Source: Sulfurospirillum sp. UBA1314 (GTDB lineage: Bacteria > Campylobacterota > Campylobacteria > Campylobacterales > Sulfurospirillaceae). From it: a stretch of 5,231 nt of DNA. The stretch covers positions 1-5,231 of the forward strand of contig DBTO01000023.1 in the NCBI GenBank assembly GCA_002307095.1, given 5' to 3'. Made by a program: the position numbers and the translations under genes. Positions 1 through 4,722 of this stretch are shown in pieces. Under the pieces are notes generated by a model that made no database searches, was not told the origin of the DNA, and worked only from the letters and a program-made list of their open reading frames with translations. How positions within the stretch are numbered: the first letter of the stretch is position 1; the number at the start of each line of letters is the position of its first letter.

Positions 1-275
1 TGTTCTAAATCTTCAATGGCATTGAGCGACGTTAGAAAGATAGCAGGCGTTATATTTCCCTCTTTGCGTACTTTTGAGAGAAGATCAAAACCATTAAGGG
101 AGGGGACATTGACATCAAGCAAAAAGAGATCAAAGTGATGCTCATACATACGCTCTTCAGCCTCCACACCATCGTATACGGGAGTTACTTCATAGCCCTT
201 TGATTCTAAAAATTCACACACCGTTTCGCTAAGATTCGCATCATCTTCCAAAAGGAGAAGCTTAGTCTTGGGCAT
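1..275 (-). CDS. Response regulator, receiver domain (C-terminus beyond window edge)
   Basis: The 91 visible codons, read from an ATG at 275-273, form most of a CheY-like receiver domain. The acidic pocket is E10-D11-D12, after a short hydrophobic beta strand (LLLL, residues 6-9). The phosphoacceptor is D54 in LFLLDVNVPSLNGFDLL, and the switch threonine is T82 in IFLTS. The lysine of the last beta strand and any output domain lie outside the window. This layout is typical of OmpR/PhoB-type regulators, so a winged-helix DNA-binding domain probably follows, but that is inferred. The start lies inside the 3' end of the upstream small gene (14-nt overlap), and a purine-rich AAGAAGAG stretch sits just upstream. 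This implies translational coupling within the mla operon. A partner histidine kinase would be expected downstream, outside the window. The regulon cannot be told from the sequence. Confidence 0.93.
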   Translation of the reverse strand, partial: MPKTKLLLLEDDANLSETVCEFLESKGYEVTPVYDGVEAEERMYEHHFDLFLLDVNVPSLNGFDLLSKVRKEGNITPAIFLTSLNAIEDLE

Positions 276-489
276 GGTCTCTTCTTTGTTTGTCGGCTTC
301 ATAAAGTATTTTTTGCGCTTCGCTCATCTGTTCAATGCGACGGTCTAGCTCTTTATAAAAGTGCTCCTCTTTGCTTTGTTCCACATAGCCAATCAAGGCT
401 ATAAGCTCTTCCGTACTCATCTCGCTAAAGTCAGCCTTCGCCCAAAGGAAGGCGAGAGTGAAGCAACAGACGAAGAGGATTTTTCTCAT
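262..489 (-). CDS. Small exported protein, DUF1104-like
   Basis: This gene encodes 75 residues. Residues 1-19 look like a Sec signal peptide: R2-K3, a hydrophobic core at 4-16, and an AKA cleavage site at 17-19. That leaves a mature periplasmic protein of about 56 residues. The mature part starts DFSEMSTEELI, which resembles the small DUF1104 proteins of Campylobacterota, and is otherwise very polar and probably all helical. It has no cysteine after the signal peptide. Two related motifs, MSTEE (24-28) and MSEAQ (55-59), faintly recall the LTxxQ motifs of CpxP/Spy periplasmic chaperones; that likeness is my inference. The start codon lies 2 nt after the lipoprotein stop and lacks a good Shine-Dalgarno, so translation is probably coupled. 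Its 3' end overlaps the response regulator gene by 14 nt. This suggests a periplasmic accessory of the two-component system or of the Mla machine. Function is unknown. Confidence 0.8.
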   Translation of the reverse strand: MRKILFVCCFTLAFLWAKADFSEMSTEELIALIGYVEQSKEEHFYKELDRRIEQMSEAQKILYEADKQRRDHAQD

Positions 490-491
490 TT

Positions 492-1088
492 TTATTTACG
501 AATCTCGTTAACCCACAGAGCGAGACTTTTGATGACCTCCGCAGTGGCTGCATTGAAGGCTTCAACGGCTCCTTCTGCCCCATGCGTATTGGTAACCTCT
601 TTTTTGGAAGTGAGTTTGATACTGCCTAATACGTTACCACTTTTGATCTCAACAATGCGAAAACGTAGGCTAACATGAACATAGGATGTTCCATCTTCTT
701 TAAAAACCTCTTCAAAATTTTGAAGCACAGGTTCCAAAACAAGGTTATTGGACGCCATGGAAGTTCCTGAGATAACGGAGCCAAAATGGTGTTGATCCAT
801 CAACGCTTCGGTGATGAGGTGTTGCAGTTTTAAAGGCGGTGTCTCACTCCATGTACCGTATTTATAAGGTTGCATTGCCCCCTCTTTTTTGTACAAAATA
901 GCTCTGGTATTTAGCCCACTTGGCGCATCAATGTAAGCAACTTTTAGAACATCTTGATTAGGAGTTGTAAAATGCTCCAATGCTAGCATAGGTTCTAGTG
1001 TATAATTGTAAGGCTTTAAGGCACTCTCTTTGATACTACAACCACACAGAAGTAGTAGCGTAAAAATGGCAAGAATCATCTGTTTCAT
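492..1088 (-). CDS. ABC-transport auxiliary lipoprotein (PqiC-like, ABC_trans_aux family)
   Basis: This 198-residue lipoprotein has a signal peptide (residues 1-16) with hydrophobic core MILAIFTLLLL and lipobox LCGC, so C17 would be lipidated. Serine at +2 suggests sorting to the outer membrane if E. coli rules apply. After the anchor comes YNYTLEP (27-33), matching the YYxL-type opening of the ABC_trans_aux family that includes E. coli PqiC. YKYGTWSETPP (75-85) resembles the family's Y-x-W-x-x-P-P segment, and a final amphipathic helix spans about 174-193. In Pqi systems this lipoprotein sits at the outer-membrane end of the MCE tunnel, and the position next to mlaD suggests the same here. 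The reading frame is open further upstream to 1193, but I choose the ATG at 1088. It has an AAAGGA ribosome site 6 nt away and gives a proper lipoprotein signal, whereas the longer form would bury it. Spacing is 10 nt after mlaD and 2 nt before the next gene. Confidence 0.88.
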   Translation of the reverse strand: MKQMILAIFTLLLLCGCSIKESALKPYNYTLEPMLALEHFTTPNQDVLKVAYIDAPSGLNTRAILYKKEGAMQPYKYGTWSETPPLKLQHLITEALMDQHHFGSVISGTSMASNNLVLEPVLQNFEEVFKEDGTSYVHVSLRFRIVEIKSGNVLGSIKLTSKKEVTNTHGAEGAVEAFNAATAEVIKSLALWVNEIRK

Positions 1089-1094
1089 AGTGTT

Positions 1095-1100
1095 TCCTTT
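1095..1100 (-). promoter_or_regulatory. Ribosome binding site fixing the lipoprotein start
   Basis: AAAGGA on the minus strand lies 6 nt before the ATG at 1088. It overlaps the mlaD stop codon (1099-1101), as expected for coupled translation. It supports the short lipoprotein over the 35-residue longer reading that starts inside mlaD. Confidence 0.75.
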
Positions 1101-2052
1101 ATCGTTCATTTGGCGCGGGTTTGATGGTCTCTTCTTTAAAAAGAAGATCGCTTGGACTATCTTTGAGATTACTGACAAGGTCTTTGGTCTCATTTAAAAG
1201 GACTTGTAACTCTTGGAGTGATTTTTGAAGAGGCATGATGTTTTCTTTGACAACAATGTCGATATCAAATGAGCCTTTTTCTAGCTTTTGATTGAGCCCT
1301 CCCATGGTTTTTGTGACGCTTGTGGCGGCTTCCTTGACTTTATTCATCGTATCAACACCCGTGTTATCAATGGCGGAGCTCAAAGAGTAGGACATCTCTT
1401 TAATCCCTTTGGCTGCAGCTGCGGCTTCTTGCAAAAGTTGCGTAATTTCTTTGTTGTGCGCTTCGATATTTGCCATAGTTTTGCTGGTAGATTCGGATAT
1501 TTTCGCACTGTTCTCGATGATACGCTCAAGGTTTTGAACATTTTTTTCACTCATAACATTTTCAGCTCTTTCAAAAATCATCTCAGCTTTGGTGCTGAGC
1601 GAAGTAATGGTTTTATCGAGCCTTGAAAAGGTCGATGGACGTGAATAAATAATGCCATACTCTTCAACTTTACCGCTGGTTTTAAGCTCTTTTGCCTCGT
1701 TAGTCCCCCCTTGAAGCTGAATAAAACTAAGTCCCGTAATTCCTTGCGCTTCGATAACAGCGTAAGTGTCTTCTTTGATAGGCGCACTCTCTTCTACCCG
1801 AATAGTAACCAAGACCTCTTCCGCATTTTTAGGATTGATCGTGATAGTACGTACTTCACCTATTTGAACACCTCGGAGTTTAACAGGTGCTTTTTCATTG
1901 AGCCCTGAAACGGACTCTTTAGTAGCTACTTTGTAAAATTTAAAGGTTCCCTCATCGGAATAATTTCCCAACCAAAGAATTGAAAAAACACCTCCGATAA
2001 GCAGTACAAAAACAAATGCACCCACTAAAATATAACTCAGTCTATTTTCCAT
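1099..2052 (-). CDS. mlaD: MlaD-like MCE-domain protein with long helical C-terminus
   Basis: This 317-residue protein is the substrate-binding, channel-forming subunit of an Mla-type phospholipid ABC transporter. One N-terminal membrane anchor (about 8-29, very hydrophobic) places the rest in the periplasm. The MCE domain covers about 38-116. It shows the family's VSGLNEKAPVKLRGVQIGEV segment (48-67) and the GITGLSFIQLQGG segment (104-116). Residues 140-300 are almost entirely helix-forming, with heptad-like stretches and a poly-alanine patch (210-214). The tail ends in SPSDLLF (299-305), a motif often seen near the end of MCE proteins. E. coli MlaD is only 183 residues, so this one carries about 130 extra, mostly helical, residues. 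MCE proteins form hexamers, so six such tails could build a tube or needle across the periplasm (inference). A GAGG ribosome site precedes the ATG. The gene starts 7 nt after mlaF ends. Confidence 0.93.
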   Translation of the reverse strand: MENRLSYILVGAFVFVLLIGGVFSILWLGNYSDEGTFKFYKVATKESVSGLNEKAPVKLRGVQIGEVRTITINPKNAEEVLVTIRVEESAPIKEDTYAVIEAQGITGLSFIQLQGGTNEAKELKTSGKVEEYGIIYSRPSTFSRLDKTITSLSTKAEMIFERAENVMSEKNVQNLERIIENSAKISESTSKTMANIEAHNKEITQLLQEAAAAAKGIKEMSYSLSSAIDNTGVDTMNKVKEAATSVTKTMGGLNQKLEKGSFDIDIVVKENIMPLQKSLQELQVLLNETKDLVSNLKDSPSDLLFKEETIKPAPNER

Positions 2053-2059
2053 CTTTGCC

Positions 2060-2794
2060 TCAACTTAAGAATTTTTTCAACTCATCATCACGCGTCTGTT
2101 TTAAAAGTTCCATATTGCCTTCAAACAGCACTTTTTTATTGCCTAAGATAATAAAACGATCAAGTACATTTGCCATCGTGTCTTTATCGTGCGTAACCAT
2201 CACAACCGTAATGCCCAAAGTATCACGCAAGGTGACAATTAGTTCATCAAATGTTCTCGCACTTTGAGGATCAAGCCCTGAAGTTGGCTCATCTAAAAAA
2301 AGAAGCTTTGGATCAAGAGCGAGCGCACGGGCAAGAGCGGCTCTTTTTTTCATACCACCACTAAGCTCAGACGGGTACATATTGGCTACTTTTGGAGGAA
2401 GCCCTACCATAGAGAGTTTCATTAAAGCAGATTCTTCGATAATCCAGTCGGGTAAATTAGTGTATTCACGCATGCCGATCATCACATTTTCTAAGATGGT
2501 AAGCGAAGTGAAAAGTGCTCCAAATTGAAACAGAACGCCCCATTTTTGCCGTAATTTTTGAGCCATCTTGGATGATATTTTCATCACGTCGGTTCCTAAA
2601 ACAAGCATTTGCCCACCACTTGTTTTTTGAAGCATGATCATTTCACGAAGCAGTGTGGTTTTACCGCTGCCACTTCCTCCCAACAGCCCAAAAATTTCTC
2701 CTCGTTGGATTTTAAAGCTTACCTCATCGTGTATGACAGATTGTCCAAATTGGGTCACGATATTTTTCGCTTCAATTGCAATGTAGTTTTTCAT
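2060..2794 (-). CDS. mlaF: MlaF-like ABC transporter ATPase
   Basis: This 244-residue cytoplasmic ATPase drives the MlaE permease. All ABC motifs are present: Walker A GGSGSGKT (39-46), Q-loop Q90 in LFQFGALF, signature LSGGM (144-148), Walker B LLFLDEP (164-170) with catalytic E169, D-loop GLD (173-175) and switch histidine H202 in MVTHD. The phrase LFQFGALFTSLTILENV and the signature LSGGMKKRAALARA are characteristic of the MlaF/Ttg2A branch, and the length is normal for it. The ATG overlaps the mlaE stop as ATGA (4 nt), with a GGAG site upstream, so the two are translationally coupled. In Campylobacter jejuni the corresponding gene has been called iamA, an invasion-associated marker (from memory). 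I see nothing missing or damaged. Confidence 0.96.
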   Translation of the reverse strand: MKNYIAIEAKNIVTQFGQSVIHDEVSFKIQRGEIFGLLGGSGSGKTTLLREMIMLQKTSGGQMLVLGTDVMKISSKMAQKLRQKWGVLFQFGALFTSLTILENVMIGMREYTNLPDWIIEESALMKLSMVGLPPKVANMYPSELSGGMKKRAALARALALDPKLLFLDEPTSGLDPQSARTFDELIVTLRDTLGITVVMVTHDKDTMANVLDRFIILGNKKVLFEGNMELLKQTRDDELKKFLS

Positions 2795-3921
2795 AATCCC
2801 ATCTCCGTTAAAAGAACAGAGATGATTGCATCAATGGCAATGACCCAAAATATCGCATTAACCACACTGATCGTAGTGTATTTGCCGACACTCTCTGTAC
2901 TACTATCAATCTGAAAACCACGGAAACAACCAATGGTCGCAATAACACAGCCAAAAATAGGTGCTTTAACCAACCCGATAATAAGATGTTTGAGCGCAAC
3001 GGTCTCTTTGATACGGTCAATAAATTCAACAAAACTGACATCCAATTGGGTTGTCGCAATGACCATCCCTCCAAAAACAGAGACAATGTCACCAAAAAAA
3101 ACGAGCAGTGGCAATGAAATCATTAGTGCAAAAAGGCGAGGTAAAACTAAAAAATTCCAGGGTGAAAAGCCCATAGAGCTCATTGCATCGACCTCATCGG
3201 TGATTTTCATAACACCAATTTGCGCAGTGTACGCTGAAGCACTTCGTCCGGCTACAACAATAGCGGTTAGCAGTGGGGCTAGTTCGCGCACAGCAGAGAT
3301 CGTAACCATCTCAACGATAAAAATATTAGCACCAAATTTTTCCAGTTGTGTTGCTCCTTGATAGGCGATAACAATACCAATTAAAAAGGAGGTCAATAAA
3401 ATAATCGGAAGGGCTCTAGCGCCGCTTTGTTCGATGTGATAGAGGGTTGCTTTAAATCGAATCGTGAGAGGATTTAACAAAGAGGTGATCACATGTTGGG
3501 TCAGTTCTCCCGTAAATGCAAAAAAATAGGAAAGTGTTCTGTAGCCTTCAAAGATGTCTTTTCCCACATTTTCAAGGAAAGAGAGAATAAAAATCTCTTT
3601 AGGTGGTTTTTCTTTTTTTTCGGGGTAGTGTTGCTCACAAACGGTGAAAAGTTTTTCCAATGATTCACTCGCACCCACTTTTAAGACGATGCAATTTTGT
3701 ATTTCCAATTTTTTTGTATAGTGCAAAATCAGCATAATACCATGCGTGTCAAATTCACGAATGCCTGAGAGATCGAACGTATAGACAGTTTTTGGGTTAC
3801 ATGTAAGTGCGTTAAATGCAAGATCAAGCGCTTTGACAGTCTCTTTGACCCAATTGCCCTGCAACGTTACACTCAAACCATCGTTTGTTTGTGTTACGTG
3901 CAGTGAGGGTTTGTTTTTCAT
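2791..3921 (-). CDS. mlaE: MlaE-like permease with fused N-terminal STAS-like domain
   Basis: This 376-residue inner-membrane permease belongs to a phospholipid transporter. Residues 1-105 form a soluble STAS-like domain, with DLSGIREFDTHG (50-61) matching the STAS phospho-site loop; here the loop residue is threonine (T59). In E. coli this role is played by the separate MlaB protein. After an interfacial helix (about 120-165) the MlaE fold (PF02405) follows. It has hydrophobic segments near 169-188, 200-225, 257-292 and 310-332 and a last one at about 352-371. The family core VRELAPLLTAIVVAGR starts at 211, followed by IGVMKITDEVDAMSSMGFSP (235-254). The C-terminal signature includes GCFRG (331-335), VGKYTTISVV (345-354) and a final Asp (D364). 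I chose the ATG at 3921. A GTG four codons upstream (3931-3933) is possible, but it would leave an AGGG directly against the start codon and only about 9 nt of leader after the predicted promoter. The gene is first in the operon and overlaps mlaF by 4 nt. Confidence 0.93.
   Translation of the reverse strand: MKNKPSLHVTQTNDGLSVTLQGNWVKETVKALDLAFNALTCNPKTVYTFDLSGIREFDTHGIMLILHYTKKLEIQNCIVLKVGASESLEKLFTVCEQHYPEKKEKPPKEIFILSFLENVGKDIFEGYRTLSYFFAFTGELTQHVITSLLNPLTIRFKATLYHIEQSGARALPIILLTSFLIGIVIAYQGATQLEKFGANIFIVEMVTISAVRELAPLLTAIVVAGRSASAYTAQIGVMKITDEVDAMSSMGFSPWNFLVLPRLFALMISLPLLVFFGDIVSVFGGMVIATTQLDVSFVEFIDRIKETVALKHLIIGLVKAPIFGCVIATIGCFRGFQIDSSTESVGKYTTISVVNAIFWVIAIDAIISVLLTEMGL
3797..3806. 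repeat. TTACATGTAA palindrome, copy inside mlaE
   Basis: A perfect 10-bp palindrome lies within the STAS-coding part of mlaE. It is the core of the two longer copies found in the msrA/marC gap (4641-4654 and 4709-4721). Here it is embedded in codons around residues 38-42 of MlaE, so it may be coincidental at this site, but a third copy in 5.2 kb is unexpected. Confidence 0.6.
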
Positions 3922-3930
3922 TGTGGCATA

Positions 3931-3936
3931 CACCCT
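3931..3936 (-). promoter_or_regulatory. Probable ribosome binding site for mlaE
   Basis: AGGGTG on the minus strand lies 9 nt before the ATG at 3921. It includes the alternative GTG start itself, which therefore more likely serves as part of the ribosome site than as the start codon. The match is moderate and spacing slightly long. Confidence 0.45.
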
Positions 3937-3948
3937 ATTTTTTTGGTT

Positions 3949-3957
3949 ATTATAACA
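3949..3957 (-). promoter_or_regulatory. Promoter of the mla operon (extended -10)
   Basis: The minus strand reads TGTTATAAT, a perfect TATAAT with a TGn extension. Transcription would start near 3942, giving a leader of about 20 nt to the mlaE ATG. No clear TTGACA lies upstream; a weak GTTTTG sits 16-17 bp away. That is normal for Campylobacterota, whose housekeeping promoters have poorly conserved -35 boxes. Confidence 0.7.
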
Positions 3958-4002
3958 TAATTAGATTACTCAAAACGGCACAGATTAGGTTTTATCAGTA
4001 GA

Positions 4003-4011
4003 TGCTATAAT
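4003..4011 (+). promoter_or_regulatory. Promoter of msrA (extended -10)
   Basis: TGCTATAAT is a consensus -10 with a TG extension. The start of transcription would be near 4018, leaving only about 16 nt of leader, which contains the AAGGGAG ribosome site (4021-4027) placed 6 nt before the ATG. No good -35 is visible. The two divergent -10 boxes lie about 50 bp apart, so a bound regulator could affect both. Confidence 0.72.
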
Positions 4012-4033
4012 CTTTCGCAAAAGGGAGTTATTC

Positions 4034-4633
4034 ATGAAAAAAGTACTCTTTTTAATGCTACTTTCACTGAATGTTATCACTCACGTGAGTGCAAAGGAGA
4101 CCGATATGAAATACGAAGTTGCCACATTGGGTGGAGGTTGTTTTTGGTGCTTGGAAGCGGTTTTTGAAGAGACTCGCGGCGTGATGGATGTCGTAAGCGG
4201 TTACGCAGGCGGAACACTTCAGAGTCCAAGTTATGAACAAGTCAGCAGTGGTTCCACTGGACACGCTGAGGTAGTGCAAGTGACGTTTGATCCTAAGATC
4301 ATTTCGTATGAAGCACTGCTAAAAATCTTTTGGCTCATTCACGACCCCACAACCCTCAATCGCCAAGGAAACGATGTCGGATCCCAGTACCGTTCGGTCA
4401 TTTTCTACCACGATGAACACCAAAAAGAGCAAGCTGAAGCATCGCTCAAAGCCTTTTCAAGTAAGTTCACAAAACCTCTTGTCACTGAAATAAAGCCTTT
4501 AGAGACATTCTACAAAGCCGAAGCCTACCATCAAGATTACTTCAAAAATAACCCAAATCAAGGCTATTGCATGTTTGTCGTTTCCCCTAAAGTAGAGCAT
4601 TTTAAGCATGAATATAAGGATTTGGTGAAGTAG
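4034..4633 (+). CDS. msrA: Peptide methionine-S-sulfoxide reductase MsrA, exported
   Basis: This enzyme reduces the S-epimer of methionine sulfoxide in proteins, repairing oxidative damage. It is 199 residues long. Residues 1-20 form a Sec signal peptide (MKK, hydrophobic core, VSA cleavage site at 18-20), so the enzyme should act in the periplasm. The catalytic motif GGGCFWC spans 33-39 with nucleophile C36 and a second cysteine C39. Downstream are SGYAGG (55-60), the conserved QGNDVGSQYRS block, and NQGYC near the C-terminus with resolving cysteine C179, followed by VVSPKVEHFK. No MsrB domain is fused. The ATG at 4034 has a good AAGGGAG site. A second in-frame ATG at 4106 (M25) has an even better AAAGGAGA site and would give a cytosolic form lacking the signal peptide. 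The gene is monocistronic, divergent from mla and convergent with the MarC-family gene. Confidence 0.96.
   Translation: MKKVLFLMLLSLNVITHVSAKETDMKYEVATLGGGCFWCLEAVFEETRGVMDVVSGYAGGTLQSPSYEQVSSGSTGHAEVVQVTFDPKIISYEALLKIFWLIHDPTTLNRQGNDVGSQYRSVIFYHDEHQKEQAEASLKAFSSKFTKPLVTEIKPLETFYKAEAYHQDYFKNNPNQGYCMFVVSPKVEHFKHEYKDLVK
4078..4091. repeat. Perfect 14-bp palindrome in the msrA signal-peptide region
   Basis: CACTCACGTGAGTG reads the same on both strands and is centred at 4084/4085. It lies about 67 bp after the predicted msrA transcription start and 1 nt before the internal AAAGGAGA site. As RNA it could form a 5-bp hairpin with an ACGU loop. It codes for the end of the signal peptide, so it could be an operator, a translation-modulating hairpin, or chance. 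Confidence 0.55.
4093..4108 (+). promoter_or_regulatory. Possible internal translation start within msrA
   Basis: AAAGGAGA (4093-4100) is a near-ideal Shine-Dalgarno. Its GGAG lies 6 nt before an in-frame ATG at 4106-4108. The product would begin MKYEVATLGGGCFWC, much like ordinary cytosolic MsrA starts. The same bases encode Ala-Lys-Glu, so the match could be incidental. Whether it is used cannot be seen from sequence. Confidence 0.4.
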
Positions 4634-4643
4634 CCAAATCCTT
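4616..4643 (+). terminator. Hairpin at the msrA 3' end
   Basis: AAGGATTTGG (4616-4625) pairs perfectly with CCAAATCCTT (4634-4643) around an 8-nt loop that contains the msrA stop codon. The 10-bp stem is strong enough to end or protect the transcript. No U-run follows (next bases TACATG), so it is not a canonical intrinsic terminator. Its right arm overlaps the neighbouring TTTACATGTAAA palindrome by 3 nt, so the two RNA folds would compete. Confidence 0.5.
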
Positions 4644-4654
4644 TACATGTAAAG
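4641..4654. repeat. CTTTACATGTAAAG palindrome, 7 nt after the msrA stop
   Basis: A perfect 14-bp palindrome follows the msrA stop codon. It shares 13 bp with the copy at 4709-4721, which lies just after the stop of the convergent gene, and its 10-bp core recurs at 3797-3806. Its place at a gene end suggests a transcript-end or protein-binding element, but no T-run follows. Confidence 0.75.
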
Positions 4655-4708
4655 AATAGTAGTTTAAAGTTTAGCTTTGCATATTAACTTTTTCCTACCC
4701 TTCTAATG

Positions 4709-4721
4709 CTTTACATGTAAA
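4709..4721. repeat. CTTTACATGTAAA palindrome, 1 nt after the marC-family stop
   Basis: This holds a 12-bp perfect palindrome (4710-4721) plus a leading C, giving a 13-bp identity to the copy at 4641. Read on the minus strand it begins one nucleotide after the TAG of the MarC-family gene. The centres of the two copies are 68 bp apart, so the two convergent genes each end in the same element. Confidence 0.75.
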
Positions 4722-4722
4722 C

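Noticed and set aside
361..678. Plus-strand open frame of 105 codons opposite the lipoprotein and the small exported gene
   Set aside because: It lies antisense to two well-supported genes, has no ribosome site, and its protein has no recognisable domain.
492..1193. Longer 233-residue reading of the lipoprotein gene
   Set aside because: The extra 35 residues run through the end of mlaD and would hide the lipobox; the ATG at 1088 has a good ribosome site.
1288..1626. Plus-strand open frame of 112 codons opposite mlaD
   Set aside because: It is a cysteine- and phenylalanine-rich shadow of the mlaD helical region with no family resemblance or start signal.
2808..3095. Second minus-strand open frame inside mlaE
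   Set aside because: It is a different frame of a confidently identified gene, without its own ribosome site or motifs.
2933..3361. Plus-strand open frame of 142 codons opposite mlaE
   Set aside because: Low-complexity Ser/Thr/Ile composition is what a reversed membrane-protein gene produces, and mlaE in the other strand has full family signatures.
3931..3933. GTG as the mlaE start
   Set aside because: It lies directly against the only AGGG and about 9 nt from the predicted transcription start; the ATG at 3921 fits better, though the GTG is not excluded.
3949..3961. ATTAT-AAC-ATAAT inverted repeat over the mla -10 box
   Set aside because: Short and wholly AT, and explained by the -10 sequence itself.
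4666..4691. AAAGTT/AACTTT inverted repeat in the convergent gap
   Set aside because: Six AT-rich pairs around a 14-nt loop are too weak to call a terminator.
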